A stretch of 64,000 nucleotides of DNA from Plectrocnemia conspersa. Lineage: Eukaryota > Arthropoda > Insecta > Trichoptera > Polycentropodidae. The position numbers were made by a program, and so were the translations under genes. Shown here piece by piece: positions 25,423-36,461 of this stretch (within the stretch, counting starts at the first letter, position 1; every line of letters starts with the position of its first letter). The stretch spans positions 372,001 through 436,000 of the forward strand of contig VTFK01000361.1 of the NCBI GenBank assembly GCA_009617715.1, read 5' to 3'. The notes under the pieces were generated by a model. That model saw only the letters and a program-made list of their open reading frames with translations, ran no database searches and was not told the DNA's origin.

Positions 25423-25540
25423 ACTCTCACGGAACATTTCCCTCACGAAAAACTGCTCTCGCGGAATATTACCCACACGGAACATCGCTCTCGTGAAATA
25501 TTATTCTCACGGAAATTCACTCTCGCGGAGCATTGCTCCC
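25423..25540. repeat. Minisatellite of seven 16-bp units
   Basis: Seven consecutive imperfect 16-mers can be read (actctcacggaacatt, tccctcacgaaaaact, gctctcgcggaatatt, and so on to actctcgcggagcatt), plus a partial eighth. The core ctc[a/g]cggaa repeats at exact 16-bp spacing. The same periodicity and similar cores occur at 46921-46952 and 47551-47610, suggesting the terminal array of a mobile-element family. Confidence 0.8.
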
Positions 25541-26629
25541 ATTTTTTTAAATTTGCTGCATGTACATCGGAAGTATAAATTTTAAAGTAAATTAGTGTGC
25601 CAGAATTCAAACAAATGGCAATAAGATTAATAAAAATAAATAATATTATATTTTATATCCACAATAAAATATAATTCATTGTATTTATTTTTGAAAGAAT
25701 ATATAAACAATTTAGTGCGTTTATGTATTAAAAATATTTTTAAAAGATACGATGTTACAAATTACAAAAAACAAAAAAATAGCTCTCGTTTCGTGATATT
25801 AGAATTATCCTTAAAATCCACAAATAACATTTTTATCACGAAGAATTAACTAATAATTAGTTTTAAATAGAACGTTTACTCACCATTGTAAACATCTTCA
25901 TACTAACGCGATTTCACTCACTTTTTATGTGCATCGTGCCATAAATTCTCACATTGTATAAAAAAACACCAGTTTAATTTAACAAATCACAAATTTACAA
26001 AATTCACTAATCCGCCCGTATTTAATGGAAGATAAAACCACTCACAAGAAATATCGAAAATTGCACATTACGAGATATAAAAAAACACAATATAATCGCA
26101 CTAATCTGGTAATTTAAAAATAATGTTTTTCCAGCAACCCGGCAATGTCTAAAGGTTTGATAAACTCACTCATAGCGTATTTGGAAAAAACAAAATAAAT
26201 CGTAAAATATATGCATTATTTTTAAATAAATAAGATATTAATAAATATTCAAACGCTATTTTTAAACACAAAAAATGTGTATTTTATAATGCATTGATAT
26301 AATATTAACATGTCCAGAAGTGTATTAAAATATATGCACAAGAAATGATAAATTCGCGCTTATTTGCGAAAAAGTACCTGTATTTGGTATTCAAAATACC
26401 CCTACATTAAAATATGTTTTATTATGGATATAATTCTTTTATTTGTTGGCCATCTGACTTCCGACTTACGAACCATTAGAGTACCAAAACCGTAGTATAT
26501 TATGTGTAAAAATTTTCGTTTTAATATTTTTTAAGGAAAGATAATTAATTTTAAAATCAAAAAATAAGAAATAAATAATAATATAAATCGATGCGCTGAT
26601 TTAATATTAACACGTCCATAAAAATCATT
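25541..26629. other. AT-rich spacer, no feature seen
   Basis: No supported gene. It may include the interior of the element whose end is the 16-bp array, but the other end is not evident. Confidence 0.35.
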
Positions 26630-27104
26630 AATTAACATAACTATCAAAGTATTTAGGTGGAGAAACTGGCGGAGGGATGATGTCAGTGTAAAATCCTAAA
26701 AGTTCTGATTGGTGCGACAGTACGACGGAGGTTGATACCTCTCTGCTGCGGTGCTCGTATGGTGGAGTCCCTCTCAGGATGTGAGCATCCATGACATGAC
26801 ACTTCTTTGAACAACGAAATATGTATACGCCTTTAGAAAGCGACATTTGCTTGATGGACCTCTCAGAGGTAGAATGTTGTTGTTTTTTGAAACTTTTTAT
26901 GAAACTTTTCCCTCCAGAATTTATACACATCAATGTTGAATATTTAACACATATTTTCAATCTTTTTTATCAGATATATGAACAATTTTAATGTATTAGC
27001 AACACTAACAATTTTTTTAATTTACTCCAAATTTTTGTGAAATATCTATTTAGGCTCCGCGGAACACCTATTTTGGATCCTTGAACATAGTTTGGGAAAC
27101 CATG
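26630..27104 (-). mobile_element. Possible hAT-type element end with unrecognised ORF
   Basis: On the minus strand from 27104 the sequence begins catggtttcccaaactatg and soon has ttccgcggagcc, a layout typical of nonautonomous hAT ends (CAGNGGTTCCCAAAC followed by GCGGAACC). A 110-codon minus-strand ORF (26960-26628) lies inward; it contains a CSKKC pair and a VVLSHQSELLGFY segment but matches no family I know. The opposite terminus was not found, so limits and class are tentative. Confidence 0.35.
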
Positions 27105-27239
27105 ACTTAACTCATTGTAAAATTGTTTATAGTAACATAACCTAACATGAAGAAAATTAGATGATACATATTAAAAGGTCATATTAAAACATTCTTTAAA
27201 AAAAAGTTTTCGATCTATAAATGCATTCTAATTTAATAC

Positions 27240-27700
27240 GTTCATTATCCTCATTTTCACATAGCAATGAATCACGCCCATCGATAACCATTAACCATGA
27301 ATTAATATGAAAATGTTATTCATCGTAAACTATAGTAGAAATATCAATCAGCTTTACATCAGCTTTGTTTGTTGTGGTTTTACGTAGCGGGCACGTTGTC
27401 GGCGGTGCGTGTTGTGAGAAATGCCGCCCGGGGCTATTACCCGTTCCCTTTGGAAGACCCAGGTCAGTTTTCGCGGGAAGTGTTTACCTCATTGCCAGTG
27501 ACACGCAACCGCTCTGATGAGAGACACCTTCATCATGTGATGTGACTTCCCAGAACGAAACCTTCGAACGTGAGGCCCGATTTTGACGAGAGAGCCAAGG
27601 AAAAAATCGCCTCATTAGAGTTGCAACAAAATATGCCCGCAAATCGTGGAGTTGTTTAATTGTCAGATACACGACACGGCGGACTATGCATGTCATTAAA
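27240..27700. promoter_or_regulatory. CpG-rich island with homeodomain/Sox-like words
   Basis: It begins with cccatcgataaccattaacc near 27278 (TAAT-like words), then ctttgttt near 27364 and a CpG-rich core near 27385-27640. The 70-codon minus ORF has no domain. Candidate regulatory element by composition and motif words. Confidence 0.3.
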
Positions 27701-28122
27701 AAAGTGGATATTCAGTCTAAGTAAAGGCTGGAACACACACGTAGAGTAATTCAGTATTTAGCAGATCGGACGTATACTCTTTCACATGCCGTTGTGATTT
27801 ACTATATTTACTATAGCTTCGACAAAAAAATATCCGCATTAAATCATCTATGGCAGTAGCCATCCAGCTTTTTATTCAGTGCCAGCTTTGAGAAGCTAGT
27901 CCGATTTCGTATAATTTTAATATTTTTTATAATTTTTTAATGGTAAATAATTAGTTAATGTTTCATGTATCAATTATTTATGTCACTTTTGTTTTAGCTT
28001 ATTATGATGCATTAAGTGTAAACTATATGTCATATTGGCCGTATTTTATTTATTAAATTAAAGGATTTTTGTTCTTACGTATTTGAGTGGACCGCCAGAA
28101 AGGTATGTTAACACTTTACCGA

Positions 28123-28510
28123 CCGGCAGTTTCACTACCAGACTTACGCTAAATACCGGCACTTTTTCGCAAAACTTCGCGAATTTTACTTTTTTTATTT
28201 AAATTTATGTATCTTTTGATACGGTCCGAATATTTCGTTGAATTTTTCTAGACATGTTATAAATGTATCAATGCATCAATTCAAGTTATTATTAGATGGT
28301 TCTCAACATGTGGTTCGCCGTAAATAAAAAAATAATTATTACTTTTCCTTATTATTAGATTTTTAAAATGATTATCTTGATTTTAAAATTATAAAAACGA
28401 AGAACCTAGAAATTTTAATAAAAATAATTTAAATTGAGTTAACCAGCGGTTCTCAAACTTTTTTTAAATTTGTAAAAAACTTTTTTTCAAGCAAACTTTT
28501 CTTTTGTATT
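28123..28510 (+). repeat. Left long inverted arm of the piggyBac-like element
   Basis: It shares, in inverted order with 29838-30152, the blocks cagtttcactaccagac, tttttctagacatgttataa, ggttctcaacatgtggttcg, taatttaaattgagttaacc and agcggttctcaaacttttt. The left arm is longer because of an insertion near 28150-28200. The inner boundary is gttaac followed by cagcggttctcaaac, which contains TTAA. Confidence 0.85.
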
Positions 28511-28689
28511 GTGACATTTTTACTAATACGAGTTTACTGATATATAATTCATTTGCAATAAAATATTCACTAACCGTTGTAATTCACTTCATCGTAATGT
28601 GAAATTTTCCAGGCACATACACAGATAATTTACATTGTCTTTCACGTGTAAATCACTTTTCACAATAACTAGTTATATAATGAAAGTTT

Positions 28690-29281
28690 AAAGTGTCTCG
28701 ATTTTTTACCGTTTTTCGCAATTGCAACAATATTACCCCATATCGTTTATATTTGGTTTCAAATAAGAGTAATTTTGCATTTTTCAGATATTCTGGTAAA
28801 ACCCGATTCTTCCTTATGGTACCACAGATTCTATTTTTTTCATATATATTTTTTTTGCTATTTCAACACTGTTATAAAAATCGTCCATATAAAGATGATG
28901 CCATTTGTATTTATTGTCTGATGTTAGATGTGATATTGAATCTTGTATCGAAATTCCAGGTCCTGAATATATTTTAAATTTCGATATGTATCCTGACACT
29001 AATTCACATACCATTCTTATCACTATACCGTACTTTGTGAGCTTACTGGGGTTGTATACGTGAAAATTTATTCTTTCACACCATGGGATCATACCCTCAT
29101 CCAGAGATATGTTTTGGCTTGGTTTGTACATATTTTTTAATCTTTCGGAGAAATAATCAATTATTTTTTGTACTTTATACAGTAATCCTACATTATCAGG
29201 AACATTTTCATTATTGGAAAAACGCAGGTAACGTAATATTTGATAAAACCTATTTCTACTCATGGTTTTTGTAAATATCAA
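28690..29281 (-). pseudogene. piggyBac transposase fragment (PGBD/DDE_Tnp_1_7), frameshifted
   Basis: The frame 29281-28814 encodes 155 residues: MSRNRFYQILRYLRF near the start, SLDEGMIPW (around residue 60, first catalytic Asp of the DDD triad) and LYMDDFYNS (around residue 130, second Asp). The frame then hits a stop after an A-rich run. Shifting by one base near 28830 restores the family's CGTIRKNRVLPEYLKN text down to about 28690. The third catalytic Asp and the cysteine-rich C-terminal domain are absent, and most of the N-terminus is missing. This is a dead transposase remnant within the TTAA-bounded element. Confidence 0.85.
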
Positions 29282-29837
29282 GGTTCCTATTAGTGGATTT
29301 ATTGTCTAATACAGGTGTAATGAGCCTTTTTTTACCAGGCCCATTAGCAGCACACGAAAACCAGATGCACTTCACACGATAGTATAACTTAAACTTAATT
29401 CTTATCCATAAATTTTTATGTGTATCGTGCTAATAATTCAAAAATAATAACTCGAAAAAATTCCCACTTTCTATAATAATGTGTCACTGAGATTCGGTAT
29501 TTCCAGTAAGCCAGTATTATCTGACGGGAGATAATATTTACTCACAAAAAATATGTTGGAATTTCCTTATAACAGGATAGAAAAAAAACAATAGAATCTT
29601 ACTAATCTGACAATCTTGAGATTCTCAGTAATCCAATACTATCTAATGGTTAATGATATGATAATTTTTTAGTGTCTTGTACTTTTTATATATGTACATC
29701 GTATTTTTTAATTTTATATAATTTGACTTTATTTCTAAATAAACCCATTTACCCAATAAATTATTTTGAAATATACATATTTATATGTTTGTGTATAAAA
29801 TATCATATTTTTTCTTTTTTTACACCGTCCGAAAAAA

Positions 29838-30152
29838 AAGTGTGCTGGAAAAAAGTTTTTAGAAATTTGAAAAAGTTTGAGAACCGCTGGTTAACTCAAT
29901 TTAAATTATTTTTATTTAAATTCCTAGATTACTTGCTTTTATAATTTTAAAATCATCAATCAATTTTAAAATCTAATAATAAGGAAATGTAATAATTAAT
30001 TTCTATTTCCGGCGAACCACATGTTGAGAACCACTTAATAATGGCTTGAATTGATGCATTGTTACATTTATAACATGTCTAGAAAAATTTGTTAAAATAT
30101 TCGGACCACATCAAAAGATAAATAAGTTTGTCTGGTAGTGAAACTGCCTGAT
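29838..30152 (-). repeat. Right long inverted arm of the piggyBac-like element
   Basis: Reverse-complement partner of 28123-28510. It ends outward at ctggtagtgaaactgcc and inward at aaaaagtttgagaaccgctg followed by gttaac. The arms differ by scattered substitutions and indels. Confidence 0.85.
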
Positions 30153-30408
30153 GAAAGAAATATAAAATATATTTATAAAACCTTCGCATTTGTCTAAATA
30201 TAATTAAAAAAAAAAAAAAAAAAAAAAAAATAAAAATTCATACATTTATTTAGTCATCTCTTAAAAAAAAGCAAATAAAACACTAAACATATATTTTTAA
30301 TTTGACATGGAAACGAAAACATACACAGGACGCCAATTGGCGTCTGCGGTGTTTAACTTTCGGTACACTCAGGACGCCAATTGGCGTGAGCGGTAGGTAA
30401 AGTGTTAA

Positions 30409-31959
30409 GAACAATGAACTAGCAATGTGATGCTAAAATTTCCTTACCTGCGCAATTAACGCTTTTGTTGGGATATATTGTATATTCGTATGGTTCAAAT
30501 AATAATGGAATGCGTTTTTTTAATACATGACCAAAACTGTTAACGAAAACCGTTTTCCCAATCCAAATCCATCTAAAAACTTCGTTTTCATTACATATTT
30601 TTTTATTCAATGTCTATAGCAATATTCGTTGCTAGTTATGTATTTAATAAGTTATTCTTCCAGTTGCAAAATAATTTAAAATTCCAAGAATTTTTGTCTA
30701 GCAATGATAAGCATTTAATAATTGTTAATATTTGTATGATTAATCCAAAGCAGATCGGTTTTAAAAACCTTAATTTAAATTGACGCACTAAGAACAAAAC
30801 CTCTTACGCATTAAGAGCGCCATAAATCGTTTATTTATGCCGGCCAGTGCGGACCATATGTGACAATAGACAGAAGTAACTAAAAGCATCACAATAGCCA
30901 TTCGAGACTTTCTGAAAGTGTTACTATCATATAAAAAATGACAGCACTTTAGGATCCGTAAATTTATGGGTGAACACTACATCTGTCAGGCTGGTCATAT
31001 GTATAAAATCGGATACACAGCGCCCAAATCAACAAGAACACATCAATAACTACTTGAGTTTGTACAAACTCGAACCAAAAAGAACCGCTGGTCATTAACA
31101 GACGAAATCCAAAAAGCAGCCGCTTCCCTTTTCACGTCAACCCGGGTCTAACACAACGTTTAAAATCCAGATATTAATACAACTCTACGTGAACATTCCT
31201 ATTTTTGAACAAATATCAATTATTACAAAAATAACATCCTTAACACAATATTTTATTTTGCATTTCTCATAATGAATATACCTGTAATTATTTATTATTA
31301 ATATTTTATAATAATTGTCCAATTTATGTAGGTATAAAAGGTGGGCGATCGATACCCATGTTTGGTCTTAAAGACGATGAAGAGAAGAGTAGTTATCCTT
31401 CTCCCGTTTCTCAGATAATATATAAGCCAGAACGCCCTTGATACTAGGGCTCAGCAATGAGTTTGCCACCAGTGGAGCTCCCGCCGAATCGACACTAACG
31501 TAAGATTTGATTAGCTTCAAAACTACTTCACAACTTGAGATTTCAAGACGCAGAACAACGGTACAAAAAAAACATACGGTCGAAATATAAGCTGTTAAAG
31601 CATATAAATTTGCACTTGAATAAACGCGCAGAGCTGAACTAGAATTTTTAGTTTTTTATTACATTTTGAAAATAGTCCGTCGCGCAAATTTGAGTTTATT
31701 AAGTTTTAATTTATCATATAGTACATAACCTATTTATTTGTGAATCGTTGCCTTAATACAATTGTTAAGTATTGTACAATTATATTCCAGAAATCATACA
31801 TTACTTTAAAGATCATCAATGGAACGTTATCTTTATTTTATGTGCAAGTAAATTTAAATTCAGGCGATACGTTTCATGCATACCGATTGAAAATTTAATG
31901 AATTTATTAAAATTCTTGACGACAAATTTTCTACGGAATTTCCTCATGAAAATCGTTTT
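30409..31959. other. Mostly AT-rich spacer, no supported gene
   Basis: Patches of moderate GC at 30780-31150 and 31330-31520 have no ORF with a domain. I see no RNA gene or repeat that I can support. Confidence 0.35.
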
Positions 31960-32640
31960 ATACACCTTGTACAAAAAAATTAGCCGCGTCGGCCGTCGCA
32001 CGAGATGGCCCTGTCCCTACTTAACTTTAATGGGGCAAATCTCGATCACAATTAACGTCTCGGATGATCAGCCAGCCAGCCAGCATCCACCAGCAGGGTC
32101 CCTTTTTAATATTCCCGATGTGTCCGTTAGGTTTGCTGAACTAGTGGTGAGCCCTAAACGAATGTTGTGAAGTAAGGCGCCATTAAACCAAATTGGCCCG
32201 TGTGTACATCGACCGAACGAATTATCAGCAATTACCCCAAGGGACCGGCTGAAATTTTGTGACGGGACTAATGCGTTTTCGGGATTTCTGAACCGCATTA
32301 ATTGGCTTTCAAATCGGTTCTAGATTGGCTCGAGCCGACGCAGAAATTTTGATTGAATCTGTGTGAAAAAATCAATCTTTACTAAGTGTAATCGATTCCG
32401 ATGCGGTTTATCATAGTCGATTGCGCACGAGCCTACGGCAGATATACGACGTGCAAATAAAATTGTAATGACCTTGTTTAATGACTGCCTTTATCAATAT
32501 TAGCATAACTTGGGTAAAGCGCACTTGAGGGTTCTGGAAACGAGACCGCCTGGATGGAGATGAAGAACGATGATGTGCCCTCGAGGAATTACCGATTACA
32601 ATGAGTGATTGATATTGGAAATTCTTTGGTTCATTCATTT
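31960..32640. promoter_or_regulatory. Large GC-elevated island, candidate regulatory element
   Basis: About 680 bp of raised GC with overlapping ORFs on both strands (31772-32170 plus; 32068-32298 and 32411-32638 minus) and no domain in any. It includes a short gccagccagccagc run near 32071 and words such as cattaattgg near 32296. One of the largest islands of the desert; an enhancer is my inference. Confidence 0.3.
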
Positions 32641-33089
32641 TTATCGTTTGCTAATAGTTTATTTTAAATAATGATGATATCGGTGGTTATAGCGAATATC
32701 ATTATACCTTATAAAACAGACATTATATTATATTAAAAAATAAAATAACCATTCATACATATATATTAAAAATGTTATATAATATAAAATTTCGTACGCT
32801 CCAACACAATTTTACAGAAATTTCAGTGGATAAGTACTTAAATTGTTAATTAAATTACAAAACTATAGCAAAGATTCAATAACAAGCTTTGCAAACAAAC
32901 ATGTTTTTTCAGTACATAAACTACTATATAACTAATCAATTTAAAATAAATTTAATATAATCAAAAAATTCCATAAAAACAACCAATTTCGGTTTATTTT
33001 AGAATTTACCTGTATTTGCATCTGTTCTGATTATAAATAGGTACATAAGTTTAAATATTACAAAAAAAATACATATGTAAATTTGCTTA
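32641..33089. other. AT-rich spacer, no feature seen
   Basis: No supported feature. Confidence 0.4.
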
Positions 33090-33800
33090 CGACACGAGGT
33101 CACCAATTCGTATGTACAGAGAGCTTCTGAAAAGCGGTGAAAGCAAAACGTGCGTGCAGAAAATTGGCAAGCGCGATAGAGACGGAGATAGGAAAGAAGT
33201 AAAAAGAAGATCGGATGCTGAGTTGCGTGCCAGTGTTCGTACCAAGAAGTGGTTCTTTGAAAAAACATTCTTCGTGTGCGTCAGCCAGCGCTCCCCTCTG
33301 TACGCGGATAATTCGTTTAACGATAACGTACCTTGACTTAATCTGTATCATCACAAGAGGAATTGATTAAAATGTCACGATTACATTGTATACAGCGCAA
33401 GATAAAATCCTCATTATGATGCACAGGTAGCTTATGATCGTACGTAATATCTTATTTACGAACCGAGTGTCGCACGAGCGTCGAATAAGCATAATCGGTT
33501 TATTGGATTGTAAAACGGTTCGAGTCAAAGTCGTAAAACGTCAATTCGAGTTACACTGCCTCGGGGCCTGGTATACCAGAAAAACGCACAAGAAGCTTCT
33601 TCTAATATTTACCCTAGGCTTGATTGCCTCACACGGTGTCGTAATTGACTTGTTTCGCTTTTTAATTGACCAAACACCGAAACGTTTTACGAATCATAGC
33701 CGAGTAAAGGCAGACACTTTTACTGGAGCGCAATTGTGGTCAAATCGACAATTTTCGCCCCGAGGCTATACTGAAATATTTCTGCTCTAAAATTTAACTT
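33090..33800. promoter_or_regulatory. Large GC-elevated island, candidate regulatory element
   Basis: About 700 bp with raised GC. Open frames occur simultaneously on both strands at 33100-33354 and a 118-codon plus ORF spans 33434-33790; none has a recognisable domain. The sequence reads like constrained noncoding DNA, but an unannotated exon cannot be excluded. Confidence 0.3.
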
Positions 33801-34429
33801 GAACTAATGCGAGGGTTGTTAAAAAAGATCTCAGAATCGAGTACAACAATAATTAATGGCGCACATTTTTTAATGAACAAGAGTATATTGTATATTACAT
33901 ACATACATATATGATGGATCCAATAATTGAACGTCTATAATGAGTACAGTAATTGATAAGAATCTCAGTCTAATGATTTGTATATATTTCCATATGAAAT
34001 GAATATGATTCAGATGTTTCATTTTATTTTGAATCACAATACAAATTAGTGTTGCTATTTATATCAGTTTTATTAATTTTCTTCTTTTGTTTCAGTTTAT
34101 ATTACGTGTTTTTCATAGCTTAGTCGTTCATATTAAATCGTTTTTAAAAATAAGATTTAGTAATTGTTACAGTGTTTTACTTTAATAGATTCTCGTCTAT
34201 TTTTCAATCGATTTTAGCATTTTCTGATTTACTAAAAGGTTTGTAGAAGACTTGTTATCATATTATGTTGATTATTAAAAATTACAATTATTTACTTTCC
34301 TTTTAAAAAGCAAAACGCAAAATGGGATATTGTACTATTTTATTGTATTTAAATAATGTTGTTTTAAATATATTTATCTAAATTAATCTTAATATTTTCA
34401 CAATTTTCCCCATCGTGTTTTATTGGTCA
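33801..34429. other. AT-rich spacer, no feature seen
   Basis: No supported feature. Confidence 0.4.
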
Positions 34430-34452
34430 CATTCCAGAAAATGATGACCGGA

Positions 34453-34906
34453 TTATTGCGCAATCGAAAATTCCACACTACGTAAATTCTGAACATATGT
34501 GATTGTTTGATTGTTAAATATATTTTTATTTTAATTGCAACTGTTTAATGTAAGTGTATCACATCAATGTAATTACTAATATAATTGTAAAATATTTTTT
34601 ATTTAAAATTATATAACATCTGTTACAGAAATATACAGAAATTATTTTTTTATATGATATATACAGTAGACCCCCCAATAACACTAAATGTGCTATTTTG
34701 AGGACTAGAAAATACTCATACAATTTTTTCAAAGCGTTTGTGTTGAGATATCCTTCCTTCGCTCATCTTTAATTTACCGTGTTATCGGGGGGCCAATTTT
34801 ACCTATTCTTAAATATACATATATAATACATGTGTATAGTTATATATATATACAGAATTTTTGTTGTTTGAAATTTTCCTGTACGTAATTTTCGTTTGCG
34901 CAATAA
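34453..34906. mobile_element. Nonautonomous element with gattattgcgcaa inverted ends
   Basis: The left end near 34453 reads gattattgcgcaatcgaaaattccacac. The right end near 34876-34911, in reverse complement, reads gattattgcgcaaacgaaaattacg. The left end matches the start of the element at 46908 (gattattgcgggaacgaaagttccac). No ORF. A second small element is nested inside at 34664-34800. Confidence 0.6.
34664..34800. mobile_element. Short MITE with CCCCCC-containing inverted termini
   Basis: The left terminus cagtagaccccccaataacac (34664-34684) pairs with the right, whose reverse complement reads ggccccccgataacac (right end near 34779-34794). 14 of 16 core bases match. The termini resemble pogo/Tigger-derived MITEs. 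It lies inside the gattattgcg-ended element, so it inserted later. TA flanks are plausible but not unique in this AT-rich context. Confidence 0.6.
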
Positions 34907-35029
34907 TCACTGAGCCCCAGAAAATCTAGCAATTCTATAATTAAATTTTACTAAAATTTTGGTGAAAATATAATTTTATCGAGCACTGTTCATTTACCTA
35001 ACATCGCCAGATTTCACCACTCTAACCTT

Positions 35030-35105
35030 GTATTCACAGTGTTCACACTACAATGGCAACGGCACGATTTTATTGTTTTTGACGTGAAACTTCTGGAAGG
35101 AAAAG
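35030..35105 (+). repeat. Fragment of the composite foldback family arm
   Basis: Contains cggcacgattttattg and tttttgacgtgaaacttctg, corresponding to one arm of the palindrome at 36551-36779. Confidence 0.5.
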
Positions 35106-35202
35106 TTTATTGAGCTCAACCACTTCTTGCAATACCATTTATTTTTGCGGATCGAAATTGTAAGTAAAAATTATTCAAATTATTATAAGTTTACCAGCAC
35201 GG

Positions 35203-35430
35203 TAGTCCAGTAGTATAAGTCGTTAATAAAAACCTAAAAGACCTAGGTTGTAATCCTATATGGATCTTCGTATTTTTAAATATTATATTGTGTCTGAAAT
35301 ATCGGAATTAGTTATTATTATATATAATTATAATTCTGATCGATCATCACAGATTAACTTTTCTTAGATTTTTATCATCTCACGGAATATTATGGTAATG
35401 AATAATCAATATACAACCAAGATAGATCAT
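35203..35430 (+). repeat. tRNA-derived SINE copy
   Basis: It begins with a tRNA-like head: an A-box-like tagtccagtagtataag near 35202-35218 and a B-box-like aggttgtaatcc near 35245. A body follows with tgtgtctgaaatatcgga near 35289 and attctgatcgatcatcac near 35333. The same head and body recur at 52545-52760 (plus) and 44775-44960 (minus). Too diverged to be a functional tRNA. Confidence 0.6.
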
Positions 35431-35439
35431 GCACAATGA

Positions 35440-36300
35440 TATATTGATTGTAAACTGTAATAATCGTTTACAAATAAAAATATATACCTATGTCACAGAT
35501 TTACAGACTTTCTACTTTATTGTATCAGTTTAGTTAGTAGTTTGAGGGATTCTTTAAGGCTATATAATTAATTTACAATACTGTTTTCATAGATTTTCCT
35601 AAGCTCAATGATGTATATCGTGATAAAAAATTTAAATAAAATCGAGTTATTTATATTAATTGTAAGCTATAATAATTGCTTATAATTAATAAAACATATT
35701 ATTGTAGTACTTGTGTTTACCCCGTTGTAATGTATTAGGCTGATTTTTTAAATAATAAACGCGCCTCATTTATACATATACAAAATTAAATATTTATGTA
35801 TGTCTGACTATTTAGTACAATTTAGCAAAGTTACTCATTAGCACTGAAAAAAATAGCTACCCTTTTACCTCCCTTGAGCACACTCCCCGCGTCTCATCTA
35901 TAAAATGTGTAGTGCTTACTGCCATTCGTTTCATTTTTTGCTAAGCTACACTTTAGGAACCTGTGAAAAATATAGTCATTTCCTTTCTACTAGATAATAC
36001 ATCAAAATTTCGCATATACATATACACGACGAGAAATAAATATGAATAAAAAGTTGTATGTTTATTTTTATTTGTTCGATATATCTTGATGTGTTCAGAA
36101 ATGTCGGTCAGTAGACAGGATTTATTTAGACCGTCTTAAACGTTTTAAATATAACATTATTTTACTGATGCTCATGATGTTTTTTTCTAAAATAGTTTAT
36201 AATTTAAATTCTTTTCAATTTATTGTATTCATGTGTATTTTTTGCCGTATCCTGCTTTCTAAAATAATGTTTAAATGCAATAATTATGAATTTTCACTTT
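35440..36300. other. AT-rich spacer, no feature seen
   Basis: No supported gene or repeat. Confidence 0.4.
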
Positions 36301-36306
36301 ATAGTA

Positions 36307-36461
36307 CCGGAACGTCATTTCAGATTTTTTTTAGGGGGGGGGGAAGTTGGCTTATAAGTTAAGTTTTATAGTATTTCATTAAATAACATGCATTTTTCTG
36401 GCCAAATTTAAGAAAAGGGTGATTTTGCCCCACCTTCCCTCTCCCCACAAATGACGTCCTT
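36307..36461 (+). mobile_element. Short element with CAGGGACGTCATTT-type ends (module 1)
   Basis: The left end near 36307 reads ccggaacgtcatttcag and the right end near 36448 reads caaatgacgtcctt, a degenerate inverted pair. The interior contains atgcatttttctggccaaat. Other copies are at 37455-37615, 52933-53030 and (minus) 62732-62912. A 10-nt G run follows the left end. It directly abuts the foldback module of the composite family. Confidence 0.7.

Larger units (their letters stand above)
28112..30404 (-). mobile_element. piggyBac-like transposon, internally deleted, TTAA-flanked
   Basis: The element is bounded by TTAA on both sides (28108-28111 and 30405-30408), the piggyBac target duplication. 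Termini match as inverted repeats: cactttaccgaccg on the left against cactttacctaccg on the right (reverse complement), 13 of 14 bases. Long subterminal inverted arms follow (about 28125-28510 and 29838-30152). The interior encodes part of a transposase on the minus strand. The right end has two copies of the palindrome acgccaattggcgt (near 30332 and 30373), a plausible transposase-binding site, and a ~30-nt poly(A) tract near 30198-30230. No complete transposase, so nonautonomous. Confidence 0.85.

Noticed and set aside
25423..25540. Regular short repeats that could suggest a CRISPR array
   Set aside because: Units are contiguous with no unique spacers, and the genome is clearly eukaryotic with spliceosomal introns. 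It is a minisatellite.
26628..26960. 110-codon minus-strand ORF as a host gene
   Set aside because: No recognised domain, no splice partners, and it lies just inside a probable hAT terminus; more likely element-derived or spurious.
28444..29891. Independent hAT element inside the piggyBac
   Set aside because: Ends spell like hAT (cagcggttctcaaac), but the flanking 8-mers are not direct repeats and the interior encodes piggyBac transposase. Kept only as a hypothesis.
31772..32170. 132-codon plus-strand ORF as a gene
   Set aside because: The first part is AT-derived low complexity and the second overlaps an open minus frame; no motif recognised.
33434..33790. 118-codon ORF as a coding exon
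   Set aside because: No family match; frames on both strands are open across the island, so openness reflects composition. Left as a regulatory candidate.
35203..35280. Functional tRNA gene
   Set aside because: A- and B-box-like words exist but acceptor and anticodon stems do not pair, and related copies show it is a SINE head.
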